The notes beneath the pieces are model-generated. The model saw nothing but the letters and a program-made list of their open reading frames with translations, was not told the origin of the DNA and searched no databases. From Gemmatimonadaceae bacterium (GTDB lineage: Bacteria > Gemmatimonadota > Gemmatimonadetes > Gemmatimonadales > Gemmatimonadaceae), in assembly GCA_020846935.1 (NCBI GenBank), contig JADLCY010000002.1, positions 372,001 through 436,000 on the forward strand: a stretch of DNA of 64,000 nucleotides, written 5' to 3'. The translations under genes and the position numbers were made by a program. Positions 17,309-25,823 of this stretch are shown here, piece by piece (position 1 is the first letter of the stretch; each line of letters opens with the position of its first letter).

Positions 17309-18595
17309 CTACATGATCGGTCGGCCACTCTCCTTGAGCACCTTGCCGGACTGCATCACGAACGACACCCGCTCGGTCGCGGTGATGTCCTGCAGGGGGT
17401 TCCCCGGTACCGCGACCAGATCCGCCAGCATACCAGCGGCGATCGAGCCACGATCCTTGAGTCCCAGCAGGTCGGCCGCGTGCAACGTCCCCGAACGGAG
17501 CGCCTCGGCCGGCGTCATGCCGAGCTTCACGTACACCGCGAACTCGCGCGCATTTTCGCCATGCGGAAACACGCCGGCATCGGTGCCGAAGGCGATCCTG
17601 ACCCTGGCCGCGATCGCCTTCCGCACGCTCGCGCGCGCGAGCGGCAGGATCGTCTCGGCCTTGCTCCTCACCAGCGCGGGAAGGACCGGAAGGTTGATGC
17701 GGTCAACGAGGTAGCTCGTGGGAACGAGGTACGTCCCGCGCTCCTTCATGAGCGCGATCGCTTCGTCGTCCAGCAGCGATCCGTGCTCGATGGAGGCGAC
17801 ACCGGCCCGGATGGCCGCCTTGATGCCCTCGGTGCCATGCGCGTGCGCGGCCACCTTCACCCCGTGCCGCGAAGCCTCGTTGACCATCGCCTCGAGTTCC
17901 TCGGCGGTGTATTGCTGGGCGCCAACCGGCCCTTCGAGCGACAGCACGCCGGCGGTCGCGCACGTCTTGATCACCTGCGCTCCGTGCTTGATCTGGTAGC
18001 GCACAGCCTCCACGACCTCCCACGGACCGTTCGCCACGCCACCCTTCGAATCCTGCTCGAGCACGCCGGGAGCGTAGCCGGTCACGTCACAGTGACCACC
18101 GGTGATGCCGAGAGCATTGCGTGACGGAACGATGTGCGGCGCGGTGACGTCGCCGCGCTCGACCGCCTTACCTAACGCCACGGTCACGCTGCCGCCGAAA
18201 TCACGCACCGTGGTGAAGCCCGCCAGCACGGTCGTTCGGCCGTGTTTCGCCGCCTTGTAGGCCGCGTCGACTTCCGTTTCGGTGACCGGTCCCAGCTGCA
18301 TGTCCGGGCCGAGTTCGCCGGCCAGGTGCGTGTGCGCATCGATGAAGCCCGGCAAGAGCGTGACATCACCGAGGTCGACGATGCGCGCACCCGCGGGCAG
18401 GGTCTGCGGGTTCACGCTCGCGATGCGTGTGCCCTGCACAACGATGCGCGCGTTCTCCACGATTTGCCCGGTCGTGACATCGACCATGCGCGCCGCCCGG
18501 ACGACGATGGGCGCGGCAGGCGGCGTGGCGGCCTGGGCGAACGTGAGCTGGGGCGCGAGGGCCGCGGAGGCGAGCAGGAACCGGCGAATCGACAT
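17309..18595 (-). CDS. Secreted metal-dependent amidohydrolase (imidazolonepropionase-like)
   Basis: A 428-residue exported member of the amidohydrolase superfamily. Signal peptide MSIRRFLLASAALAPQLTFAQ, then the TIM-barrel metal sites: GFIDAHTHLAG (HxH), a lysine in HGAQVIKTCATAG, VAAHAHGTEG, SIEHGSLLDDEA and the aspartate of FGTDAGVFPHG. It belongs to the Xaa-Pro dipeptidase/imidazolonepropionase-like subgroup, whose members usually cleave dipeptides or cyclic amides. A signal peptide places it outside the cytoplasm, consistent with the peptidases nearby. All metal-binding motifs are intact; the substrate is not readable from sequence. Confidence 0.9.
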   Translation of the reverse strand: MSIRRFLLASAALAPQLTFAQAATPPAAPIVVRAARMVDVTTGQIVENARIVVQGTRIASVNPQTLPAGARIVDLGDVTLLPGFIDAHTHLAGELGPDMQLGPVTETEVDAAYKAAKHGRTTVLAGFTTVRDFGGSVTVALGKAVERGDVTAPHIVPSRNALGITGGHCDVTGYAPGVLEQDSKGGVANGPWEVVEAVRYQIKHGAQVIKTCATAGVLSLEGPVGAQQYTAEELEAMVNEASRHGVKVAAHAHGTEGIKAAIRAGVASIEHGSLLDDEAIALMKERGTYLVPTSYLVDRINLPVLPALVRSKAETILPLARASVRKAIAARVRIAFGTDAGVFPHGENAREFAVYVKLGMTPAEALRSGTLHAADLLGLKDRGSIAAGMLADLVAVPGNPLQDITATERVSFVMQSGKVLKESGRPIM

Positions 18596-18725
18596 GGGTC
18601 TGGTGTAGGGGGGAACCGGGGGATTGCCCGCGGACGACCGCGGCTCTGTTGCACCTGATCAAGTGAGAGCCTCAGCACCGGCGAGGCTCCACACGGTGAA
18701 TGCTCCTCACGGGATGAAGGCTGCC

Positions 18726-18751
18726 AACGGCAGCTGGCAGCAGCTGCCGTT
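18726..18751. terminator. Perfect inverted repeat downstream of hicA
   Basis: AACGGCAGCTG (18726-18736) and CAGCTGCCGTT (18741-18751) make an 11-bp perfect stem with a GCAG loop. It sits between the end of hicA and the start of the amidohydrolase gene. On the plus strand the stem is followed by TTGTC; on the minus strand, the direction of hicBA transcription, the following bases are not T-rich. It could be a poor terminator or an operator ahead of the amidohydrolase gene. Confidence 0.4.
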
Positions 18752-18783
18752 TGTCAGACATAGATCTCACGCACCCGCCTGGC

Positions 18784-18987
18784 CTACAGATCCTCTGGCC
18801 TGAGTCCAGTGTGCCGCGCCACGCGCGCCATCATCCGAGGCCCAACTTCTTCCGCGTCATGAAACGCAAACACGTAGTCCGGCCAGCCCTCGCGCCACAG
18901 CGTCATATGGGACCCGGATTGCCGCTTGACTGCCCAACGAATCCGAAGCAGCGCCGCCAGCAGCCGGCGTGCTTTTCGGCGCCCCAC
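18784..18987 (-). CDS. hicA: HicA-like mRNA interferase toxin
   Basis: A 67-residue toxin with the HicA double-stranded-RNA-binding-like fold. The catalytic signature is present: WAVKRQSGSHMTLWREG, where His27 follows the conserved G-S, and the C-terminal EVGPRMMARVARHTGL matches the family's 'ELxxGxLxxIxRQxGL'. HicA cleaves mRNA without ribosomes and is held inactive by HicB. The GTG at 18987 is chosen because it follows the hicB stop by 4 nt and gives a canonical N-terminus (GRRKARRLLAALLRI). The order hicB then hicA is the reverse of the classic hicAB arrangement but is known. Nothing suggests inactivation. Confidence 0.85.
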   Translation of the reverse strand: MGRRKARRLLAALLRIRWAVKRQSGSHMTLWREGWPDYVFAFHDAEEVGPRMMARVARHTGLRPEDL

Positions 18988-18991
18988 GTGC

Positions 18992-19198
18992 TCACGCGGC
19001 CTGGAATGATAGATCCAGCAACTCCGGTACCGCCTCGCCATGCTCCAGCTTCTCGGCCAGGACGCGCAGGGCCACGGCCTGCACACGGGCCACGGCGTCT
19101 GTGCGAGTGGTTCCATAAGCCATGACCCCGGGCAACGTCGGCACCTCCGCAAGCCAGCGGCCGTCCGCCTCGGGCTCTATCTCAATGATGAGCTTCAT
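18992..19198 (-). CDS. hicB: HicB-like antitoxin
   Basis: A 68-residue antitoxin with the partial-RNase-H HicB fold: KLIIEIEPEADGRWLAEVP followed by LPGVMAYGTTRTDAVARVQA, matching 'DGxWxAxVPxLPGxxxxGxTxxEAxxxxxxA'. It ends in a short tail (PELLDLSFQAA) with no added DNA-binding domain, so autoregulation would need HicA or another factor. The start at 19198 is preceded by GGGAGGATCCG, a good ribosome-binding site six bases upstream. It is translated just ahead of hicA, the usual way to secure antitoxin supply. Confidence 0.85.
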   Translation of the reverse strand: MKLIIEIEPEADGRWLAEVPTLPGVMAYGTTRTDAVARVQAVALRVLAEKLEHGEAVPELLDLSFQAA

Positions 19199-19571
19199 CG
19201 GATCCTCCCTGTGCGCGAAAGCTGTCGGGGCCGTCCGGCGCGCGCCAGCCTTCTGGCTGCGGGCCCAGCGGGCCGACGCCGGAGTTACGACCACCAAAGG
19301 GCCTTCGCCTGGAGGCGGCGGCGCTTCTCGCGCCGACCGCGCGCGACCACTGCGTCATTGCCCGACGCGGGCATGAGGCTGCGACAACCGCTCCACTCTG
19401 AGCGTGTCACTAAATCGGGCTGGTGCATCTCAACGCGGCGCGCCCCTGCCGCAGCCTGACAAGCGCGACAACTTCTCGCGGCGACGCCCCGCGTTTTCGG
19501 ATGCAACGGATGACCTGCCAGGCCACACGAGCCACGGCGCGCCGGCCAACCTGTTGGCGCGCACAGCCCGC
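19199..19571. other. Gene-free interval upstream of hicBA
   Basis: No convincing gene was found in these 373 bases. Short frames are open but have no family resemblance. The interval should hold the hicBA promoter and the 3' end of the osmC transcription unit. A small inverted repeat, CAGCC-TTCT-GGCTG (about 19247-19260), lies some 50 bp ahead of hicB and is a weak candidate operator. No terminator with a T-tract was seen. Confidence 0.4.
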
Positions 19572-20033
19572 TCAGGCCTGCGGCACGGTGGGCACGACGG
19601 TGACTTCCACGTGAATCGCTTCGCGCACGCTGGCCGTCACCGTGCAGAAATCCTCGAAGACTTCGACGCAGCGGCCGAGCCGCGCGTGCTGGTCCGCGGG
19701 CACTACCGGCTCCAGCAGAACTCGAAACCCGGTGACACGCAGACGCCCGCGTTCACTGCGCGCCACCGTGCCCTCGACCTTGGTCCGAACGCCATGCAGA
19801 TCCACGCGGCTCTTGCGCAGGCAATGCGCCAGGCTCGCCGCGAGACAACTGCCAACGGATGCCGCCAGGAGCCGCGTGGGACTCGCACCCGATCCCTGAC
19901 CCAATGGCGCCGGCTCGTCGATCAGGACGGGCGCGATGTCGGGGGAGTCGTCGAAGGTGGCGTGCTGCGCAAAGCCTTCGCCGAGATCGAGCGATACGGT
20001 GAACGTCTTTTCGTGCACGGGAACGGCCGTCAT
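19572..20033 (-). CDS. OsmC/Ohr-family peroxide-reducing protein
   Basis: A 153-residue OsmC-family protein. The two redox-active cysteines sit in their usual contexts: the first in LLAASVGSCLAASLAHCL and the second in FEDFCTVTASVREAI. The N-terminal SLDLGEGFAQHATFDD strand and the glycine-proline segment before the first helix also fit. Family members reduce organic hydroperoxides with thiols and act as homodimers in the cytoplasm. The ATG at 20033 (MTAVPVHEKTF) is preferred; the frame is open upstream but without similarity. It is divergent from the HAF-repeat lipoprotein gene, and no regulator lies next to it. Confidence 0.85.
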   Translation of the reverse strand: MTAVPVHEKTFTVSLDLGEGFAQHATFDDSPDIAPVLIDEPAPLGQGSGASPTRLLAASVGSCLAASLAHCLRKSRVDLHGVRTKVEGTVARSERGRLRVTGFRVLLEPVVPADQHARLGRCVEVFEDFCTVTASVREAIHVEVTVVPTVPQA

Positions 20034-20281
20034 GCGTCCTGCCCTCCGCGGCGGATGTTCCGCATGCACGCGTCCGCCGGTCAACGTGCACAAGAGCGTC
20101 CAGTGTCCGCTCGCGACGTTGGCGCCGCAAGTCGCGCATGGGTTTGCCCGATGCCGAAAGATGAATGGCGCCGTACCACGTGGCCGTCGGGCGGACCGGC
20201 ACCCATTGGTCGGGCATTGGATGACATCGGTGAGAAACTCCGACGGCGCCTGGCGTTACTCGGACGACCTTACCCGTACTC

Positions 20282-21262
20282 ATGCGCATTCGCTCGGTCC
20301 TCGCCCTCACCCTCCTCGTCACCCTCGCCTGCTCGGAGCCCACGGCCTCGCCGTCGAGCCTGGTCACCACGCCTGCCGCAGCGCTGCTGCCGCCGTGGTC
20401 GTACAATGGGCCCAAGGTTCCGTTTCCCGGCCAGCACTCCGAGCTCCTCGACGTGAACGATCGCGGGCACATGGTCGGCTTCGCGGGCGACGACGCGGTT
20501 CTCCTGGATCTGCATGGCGGCACGTATTGGCTCAACAAAGCCGGCGGCACGCGCGCGGAAGCGCGAGCGGTCAATGCCTCGGCAGCAGCCGCAGGATGGG
20601 TGTATGGGACCTGGCAGAACCCGGCGATCTGGCTGCGACCGACGTCCGCTCCCATCCTGCGGCCCGAGTTCGGCTGGGTGTGGGACATGAACGACCGCGC
20701 CGAGGCCGTGGGTTCGATCAACGTGAACGGCGTGTACCAGGCGTTCTACTGGGAGGCCACGACCGGCACGTTCACCGTGTTGCCGATGCCACGGGGGGCC
20801 ACGTGGACGCAGGCCACGGGCATCAACAACGACCGCGTCGTCGTCGGCCTGAGCGGTTCGGGCGGCGTGATGTGGCGCCTGCGTTCCACAGGTTGGGTTG
20901 TTACGCGTCTCAAGGGGATCGATCCATGGGCGGTGGACGCCGGCTATGGCACGGTGGGCACGGACCGCAACGGCCGGCCGGCGTGGGGCAATCCGCATCT
21001 CGCGCGCATCATGGGGGCCGGTGGCATCGCCAACGGTATTCATCCAGGCGGCACGATCTCCGGGGGCATGAGCGCTGTGCTTTACGGCACCATGGACGCG
21101 TTTGTCGCCGATCGCAGTGGTGCAATCACGTTCCTGCCCGCGCCGGCCGGCGCGCAGGGTGCGCAGGCGTACAACAGCGCGACGTGCGGCCTGGTGGTCG
21201 GCAGCAGCTACAACCCCGCGATCTTCGCCAACCAGGCCGTGTACTGGGATCCGGGCTGCTGA
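20282..21262 (+). CDS. Secreted HAF-repeat-type lipoprotein
   Basis: A 326-residue lipoprotein: lipobox in LALTLLVTLACSEPT. The body repeats a strand-rich unit with the flavour of HAF extracellular repeats: LDVNDRGHMVGFAGDDAVLL, WVWDMNDRAEAVGSINVNG and ATGINNDRVVVGLSGSGG, each with an 'N-D-R-x-x-x-V-G' core. Cysteines near the C-terminus (SATCGLVVG and the final GC) may form a disulfide. Function is unknown; HAF-repeat proteins are extracellular and probably structural or binding. No ribosome-binding site is obvious before ATG 20282. Transcription ends at the hairpin immediately downstream. Confidence 0.68.
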   Translation: MRIRSVLALTLLVTLACSEPTASPSSLVTTPAAALLPPWSYNGPKVPFPGQHSELLDVNDRGHMVGFAGDDAVLLDLHGGTYWLNKAGGTRAEARAVNASAAAAGWVYGTWQNPAIWLRPTSAPILRPEFGWVWDMNDRAEAVGSINVNGVYQAFYWEATTGTFTVLPMPRGATWTQATGINNDRVVVGLSGSGGVMWRLRSTGWVVTRLKGIDPWAVDAGYGTVGTDRNGRPAWGNPHLARIMGAGGIANGIHPGGTISGGMSAVLYGTMDAFVADRSGAITFLPAPAGAQGAQAYNSATCGLVVGSSYNPAIFANQAVYWDPGC

Positions 21263-21276
21263 ACTCGACAACAATG

Positions 21277-21302
21277 AACGGCGCCCGTCACAGGGCGCCG
21301 TT
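21277..21302 (+). terminator. Rho-independent terminator after the HAF lipoprotein gene
   Basis: AACGGCGCCC and GGGCGCCGTT form a perfect 10-bp stem with a 6-nt loop (GTCACA), followed by TTCGTTT. It starts 14 bp after the stop codon at 21262, the ideal position for ending this plus-strand gene. Confidence 0.8.
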
Positions 21303-21370
21303 TTCGTTTGCAGCGCTGATGCCCGTTGCGGAGCAGCGGGTACGACCTCCGGACGCGCAGATCGACCGTT

Positions 21371-21404
21371 ACAGAAACGGCGCCCGTGTGAGGCGCCGTT
21401 CTGT
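21371..21404 (-). terminator. Terminator hairpin for the converging oxidoreductase operon
   Basis: AACGGCGCC and GGCGCCGTT pair around CGTGTGA, extended by ACAG/CTGT with one bulged A. It lies 26 bp beyond the end of the IorB-like gene, and in that direction the stem is followed by a T/C-rich stretch. Its stem is nearly the same as the hairpin 70 bp away that serves the converging gene. Confidence 0.65.
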
Positions 21405-21429
21405 CACCTACGTGCCGCGGAGGCCACGT

Positions 21430-23667
21430 TCAGGCCTTCCAGCTCAGGTCGTGCTTCGAGAGCGGCAGGGTCCGAACACGTTTTCCCGTCGCCTGCTTGA
21501 TGGCGCGGCAGAGCGCAGGCACCACCGGCGGCAACGCAGGCTCGCCCAGGCCCGTGGGCGCAAACTCGGTGATGCGGAAATGCACTTCGACCGGCGGTGA
21601 CTCGCGGAGCCGGATCAGCGGGAACCGATTGAAGTTGGTCTGCACCGCGCGGCCATTCTCGATGGTGATCTCCTGGCCCAGGGCCTCGGCGATCCCGTCG
21701 ATCACGGCGCCCTGCGTCTGATTCTCCGCGTTCGAGGGATTGATGACGACACTTCCGATGTCGCCGGCAACCCAGACCTTGTCCACCTTGAGTTCGCCGT
21801 CCTTTGCGACCGTCGCCTGCACGACTTCGGCGAAGTGTCCACGATGGGAGTAGTGGAACGCAACACCCATCCCAGTGCCTTTCGGTAGCGGCTTCCCCCA
21901 GCCGGACTTCTCGCGGACGAGTTCGAGCACGCCGATCATGCGCCGCGCGTCGAGCAGGTTCTGTGGACCCTGCTGACCCTGGGCAGGCGCCGGGTCCGGC
22001 ACGGCCTGGTTGGAGAGGATGTCGATGCGGAACTGCAGCGGATCCTTGCCGGCCGCCTCGGCCATCTCGTCGATGAACGACTGCACGGCGTAGGCGATGC
22101 CGTTGCTGCCGGGGGCGCGCAGCGCGCCCGTGGGCACGCCGAGCGGCATGACCGAGGCGTCGAGCGCAAAGTTGGGGACGAAGCGCGCCGGGAAGTCCGC
22201 CCCACCCATGCCCGCACTCGGCGCAAAGTTGTTGCCTTCACCGAACGAGACGAAGTGGTCGCGCCAGCCCACGAGCTTGCCGCTCCCGTCGACCGCGCCG
22301 GTGAAGTAGTGCCATCCCGCGGATCGGTACTGATCGTAGGTCATGTCGTCTTCACGTGACCAGACCAGCTTGACCGGCACGCCAACTTCCTTCGCGATGG
22401 CCGCAGCTTCCACCATCGGTTCGTTGTACAGACGCCGGCCAAAGCCACCGCCCATGCGGGTGAGGTGGACCGTGATCGCCTCTTCCGGGATGCCTAACGT
22501 GCGCGCGACGAGCGTTCGGCCGCCGGCGGGAGTCTGACTCGGGCACCAGATCTCCATCTTGCCGTTGGACCAGTGCGCGGTGCAGTTCTGCGGTTCGAGC
22601 GTGGCGTGCGAGATGAACGGGTAGTAGTACGCGGCCTTGACGACCTTCACGCCCGCCGCACCGAACGCGGCGGCCACATCCCCGTCCTTGCGGAGGGAGC
22701 GCTGAGGCGCCTGCGCGGCCAGTGCCTCGCTCTGTGCCTGGAACCCGGCGCTCGACTGCGACGCCGTGGCGCCTTCATTCCAGGTGACCTTGAGCTGCTT
22801 GCGCGCGGACTGCGCCGTCCACCAGCTGTCCGCAACGATCGCCACGCCTCCCACGAGGCCGGCCAGGTTGCTGGTGCCTTCGAGGATGAACGCGTGTTTC
22901 ACCCCCGGGATCGCCTTGATGGCATCGAGATTGGCTGACGTCGCCTTGCCCGCGAACACCGGGCATTTCTGATACACGGCGTACAGCATGCCCGGGACCG
23001 TGACGTCGATGCCGAACAGCGGCTTGCCGGTCACGATCGCCGGGACGTCGACGCCGCGCGTGGTCTTGCCGATGATCGTGAAGTCCTTGGGATCCTTGAG
23101 CGCGACCGTGTTCAGCGCCGGCGCCGTCATGGTCGCCGCCCTGGCCAGCAGCTCCGTGTACGGGGCCTGCTTGCCCGAGGCCCGGTGATGCACCACACCG
23201 GCCGCGGTCGTGCACTCGCTCGCCGGAACACCCCACGTTTCGGCGGCGGCGGCGACAAGGACGGCGCGACCTGCGGCGCCCACGCGACGCATGGGCAACC
23301 AGTTCGTTGGCGTTGCCGTCGACCCTCCGGCGAACTGCGCCTCGAACTTCGTGGTGTCCAGGTCGCCCTGCACCACGCGGACGTTCTTCCACTCCACGTC
23401 GAGTTCTTCGGCGATCAGCATCGGGAGCATGTTCTTCACGCCCTGACCGATCTCCGGGTTCTTGCCGACGATGGTGACGATGCCGTCCGGCGTCATGCGG
23501 ATGAACGCGTTCGGCGCGAAGTCCGCGAGGGCGGTGCCACGTGTGCCGGACGCGAAGGCCTCGGCAGCACTCGCTCCCTCGATGTAGGTACCGAGCAGCA
23601 GACCGCCGCCGGCGATGGCACTCACGCGGAGGAACTCACGTCGATCGGCGCGGAACATGGTGGTCAT
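21430..23667 (-). CDS. Tat-exported xanthine-dehydrogenase-family molybdopterin subunit (IorB-like)
   Basis: A 745-residue large subunit of a molybdenum hydroxylase, closest in layout to isoquinoline 1-oxidoreductase beta. The N-terminus [19 protein letters not shown] is a twin-arginine-type signal (here D-R-R-E-F-L). Cofactor regions include [40 protein letters not shown] and [19 protein letters not shown]. The enzyme would oxidise an N-heterocycle or aldehyde and pass electrons to the [2Fe-2S] subunit encoded 12 bp upstream, then probably to a cytochrome. The single large-subunit form without an FAD subunit fits the IorAB class. Substrate is unknown. It ends at the terminator just downstream. 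Confidence 0.88.
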   Translation of the reverse strand: MTTMFRADRREFLRVSAIAGGGLLLGTYIEGASAAEAFASGTRGTALADFAPNAFIRMTPDGIVTIVGKNPEIGQGVKNMLPMLIAEELDVEWKNVRVVQGDLDTTKFEAQFAGGSTATPTNWLPMRRVGAAGRAVLVAAAAETWGVPASECTTAAGVVHHRASGKQAPYTELLARAATMTAPALNTVALKDPKDFTIIGKTTRGVDVPAIVTGKPLFGIDVTVPGMLYAVYQKCPVFAGKATSANLDAIKAIPGVKHAFILEGTSNLAGLVGGVAIVADSWWTAQSARKQLKVTWNEGATASQSSAGFQAQSEALAAQAPQRSLRKDGDVAAAFGAAGVKVVKAAYYYPFISHATLEPQNCTAHWSNGKMEIWCPSQTPAGGRTLVARTLGIPEEAITVHLTRMGGGFGRRLYNEPMVEAAAIAKEVGVPVKLVWSREDDMTYDQYRSAGWHYFTGAVDGSGKLVGWRDHFVSFGEGNNFAPSAGMGGADFPARFVPNFALDASVMPLGVPTGALRAPGSNGIAYAVQSFIDEMAEAAGKDPLQFRIDILSNQAVPDPAPAQGQQGPQNLLDARRMIGVLELVREKSGWGKPLPKGTGMGVAFHYSHRGHFAEVVQATVAKDGELKVDKVWVAGDIGSVVINPSNAENQTQGAVIDGIAEALGQEITIENGRAVQTNFNRFPLIRLRESPPVEVHFRITEFAPTGLGEPALPPVVPALCRAIKQATGKRVRTLPLSKHDLSWKA

Positions 23668-23679
23668 GGTCGGTTCCTC

Positions 23680-24171
23680 CTACTCGTCGCGGCTGCCGTT
23701 GGCAGCCCCGTCGGTGGTCGCGGTGCCCGCCGCGGTGTGGATGGCAGCGCGGATGCGCGTGTACGTCCCGCACCGGCAGAGGTTGCCGTTCATCGCCGAA
23801 TCAATGTCCGCATCGGTGGGCCGAGGCTTCTTCGCGAGTAACGCGGCCGCCGACATGATCTGGCCGGCCTGGCAGTACCCGCATTGTGGCACGTCGTGCT
23901 GGATCCAGGCCTGCTGCAACGCGTGGCCACCGTCCGGCGTGAGGCCCTCGATGGTGACGACGTCCGCGCCCGCGAGGCGCGAGGCCGGCAACTGGCACGA
24001 CTTGGTGGCGACGCCCTTCACGTGCACCGTGCACGCGCCGCATTGCGCAATCCCGCACCCGAACTTGGTGCCCTTGAGGTCGAGCACGTCCCGCAGGATC
24101 CAGAGCAGCGGCATATCGGCCGCGACATCGACGGTCGTGGGTTTCCCATTGACCTTGAACGAGACCTTCAT
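23680..24171 (-). CDS. (2Fe-2S)-binding small subunit (IorA-like)
   Basis: A 163-residue iron-sulfur protein with two clusters. The plant-ferredoxin-type site is [15 protein letters not shown] with a fourth Cys in ATKSCQLP. The second, all-helical cluster uses [11 protein letters not shown] and [11 protein letters not shown]. It starts at ATG 24171 ([16 protein letters not shown]), the normal N-terminus. It pairs with the molybdopterin subunit encoded 12 bp downstream, giving the electron path Mo to Fe-S I to Fe-S II. It has no signal peptide of its own, so it should be co-exported with the Tat-bearing partner. Confidence 0.9.
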   Translation of the reverse strand: MKVSFKVNGKPTTVDVAADMPLLWILRDVLDLKGTKFGCGIAQCGACTVHVKGVATKSCQLPASRLAGADVVTIEGLTPDGGHALQQAWIQHDVPQCGYCQAGQIMSAAALLAKKPRPTDADIDSAMNGNLCRCGTYTRIRAAIHTAAGTATTDGAANGSRDE

Positions 24172-24263
24172 GGTGACTCCTTGGCCGGCGGTTGGCTGGA
24201 CGGCAGACCGGAACGATACGGTCCGGGGAGCCGCCCGGACCAGAGGCACAACGCAACCGGGCC

Positions 24264-24306
24264 GAAAAAAAGCGCTGCCGACCGGCGTCAACCGATCCGC
24301 AGCGCT
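24264..24306 (-). terminator. Rho-independent terminator of the NHL propeller gene
   Basis: On the minus strand AGCGCTGC and GCAGCGCT form an 8-bp stem around a 20-nt loop and are followed directly by seven T residues. It begins 16 bp after the stop codon at 24322. This is the clearest intrinsic terminator in the window. Confidence 0.85.
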
Positions 24307-24321
24307 CGACCCCGGGTCACC

Positions 24322-25344
24322 CTATTTCTTCACGTACCGCTTGAGGGCCTTGGGACCCACCTCGGCGCCATAGATCACCCCGTTCCGGTCGACCGCCACG
24401 CCTTCCGCCGCGCTGGTGCTCGGCGGGTTCTCGGCCGGATCCGGGATAAAGAACTTCACTTCTCCGGTCCTTGCCGACCCGATCCGCATGCCACGCTTCC
24501 AGTCGGTTCGGGTACGCGAGACCGACCCGGACTCCGAGTCCGCTGCATACAGGTTGTCGCTCGCGTCGATCCAGATGCCGCTGGGGCGCGAGAACTGATA
24601 CCACTCGTCGAGGACCGTGCCCTTCGTGTCGTAGATGACAATGCGGTTGTTGCTCCGGTCGCCAACAAACAACCGACCCTGCGAGTCCATGGCCATGGTG
24701 TGCGGCTGGTCCAGCTGCCCGCGGCCAGACCCCTTCGTGCCCCACGCGGCGAGGAACTTTCCCGTGCGGTCGAACCGAATGATGCGCGCGTTGGCATCGG
24801 CCGCGGACGAGTGACCCTCGGCTACATAGATGTCGCCGTTGGGCGCCACGAGCACGTCGTTCGGCTGCCAGAAATAGTCGGCGCCCTTGCCGCCGCCGGG
24901 TTTGCCCAGGGTCATCAGGAGCTTGCCGTCGGGGCTGAACTTGAAGACCTGATGGCCCTTGGGCGGCAGTGAGTCCGGCCGACGACCGATGCAGGCACAA
25001 TCCACGACCCACACGTTGCCCTCGCGGTCCACCTCGATGCCGTGCGGAAAAATGAACATGCCCTTGCCGAACGCCTTCACGAGCTTGCCGTCGGCGTCAA
25101 AGTGCAGAATGGGGTCGAGGTCGGAATCGGCGCACGAGTTCTGGCCGCAGCGTTCGAACACCCAGACGCTGCGGCCATCGGGCGCGATCGAGACCGCACT
25201 CGTGGAGCCCCAGGTGCGACCCTCGGGCATCTTCGCCCAGCTCTCGACCGTCACGTAGGGATTGGGCAGATCGTTCACCGGCTTCACCTGCGCAGCGAGC
25301 GGCGCGGCGGCGAGGGCGCTGAGGACGAGGCTGTGTCGAAGCAT
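24322..25344 (-). CDS. Secreted NHL-repeat beta-propeller protein
   Basis: A 340-residue exported propeller. Signal peptide MLRHSLVLSALAAAPLAAQ, then six-bladed NHL repeats such as VSIAPDGRSVWVFERCG, IEVDREGNVWVVDCACIG, VLVAPNGDIYVAEGHSS and MAMDSQGRLFVGDRSNNRIV. Four cysteines occur in the first third (ERCGQNSC and VVDCAC), probably as disulfides. The fold and the acidic blade edges recall peptidylglycine alpha-amidating lyases, but lyase activity is not established for bacterial members. The start at 25344 matches the signal peptide. It lies ahead of the oxidoreductase pair but is separated from it by a strong terminator, so it is its own unit. Confidence 0.82.
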   Translation of the reverse strand: MLRHSLVLSALAAAPLAAQVKPVNDLPNPYVTVESWAKMPEGRTWGSTSAVSIAPDGRSVWVFERCGQNSCADSDLDPILHFDADGKLVKAFGKGMFIFPHGIEVDREGNVWVVDCACIGRRPDSLPPKGHQVFKFSPDGKLLMTLGKPGGGKGADYFWQPNDVLVAPNGDIYVAEGHSSAADANARIIRFDRTGKFLAAWGTKGSGRGQLDQPHTMAMDSQGRLFVGDRSNNRIVIYDTKGTVLDEWYQFSRPSGIWIDASDNLYAADSESGSVSRTRTDWKRGMRIGSARTGEVKFFIPDPAENPPSTSAAEGVAVDRNGVIYGAEVGPKALKRYVKK

Positions 25345-25556
25345 TCGGGCGGCCGGGACCGGGACGAGGACGGGGGGAAGTTCGAGCACGGGAGGGAGTT
25401 GGGCAACGGGTGCGGGCCGCAGCGGCCCGAGCGAGGAGCGGCCGCGCTCGCCCTCCCTCGGGTGCCGGAACCGGGAACCGCCGCGGCCGTGCCGAGAACC
25501 ACGGCGTCGCGTGCGGCCGGCGCGGTGCCGTCAGCGAAGCCAATTTGACCTCGGCG

Positions 25557-25808
25557 CTATTCCTGAGCCCGGCCCCCGGGTTGGCGCAATGTGCGAACCA
25601 TGCCCACCACGCTGACCAGGGACCACGTCCCCTCCAGCAGCACAAACCCCCACTGGCGCTCGAGCAGCGCAATCACGGTGAGGATGCCCGCGCCGACGGC
25701 GTTGAGGAGCTGGAACGCGCGCGAGTCGCTCGCCATGCGCCCAAGCTGATTGGCGGCGAACGGCACGAGAATGAGGAGTGCGCCGAAGAGCGAGATGGCC
25801 TGCCTCAT
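25557..25808 (-). CDS. CBU_0592-family small membrane protein
   Basis: An 83-residue membrane protein with three hydrophobic helices. The sequence LFGALLILVPFAANQLGRM, then AFQLLNAVGAGILTVIALLE and RQWGFVLLEGTWSLVS is a textbook match to the CBU_0592 family, defined only by sequence. The 'L-L-N-x-x-G-A' and 'Q-W-G-F-x-L-L-E-x-x-W' motifs are conserved. The function is unknown. It follows the sulfotransferase gene by 15 bp on the same strand and is probably co-transcribed. Confidence 0.8.
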   Translation of the reverse strand: MRQAISLFGALLILVPFAANQLGRMASDSRAFQLLNAVGAGILTVIALLERQWGFVLLEGTWSLVSVVGMVRTLRQPGGRAQE

Positions 25809-25823
25809 GTCGTTGGTCCGCGC

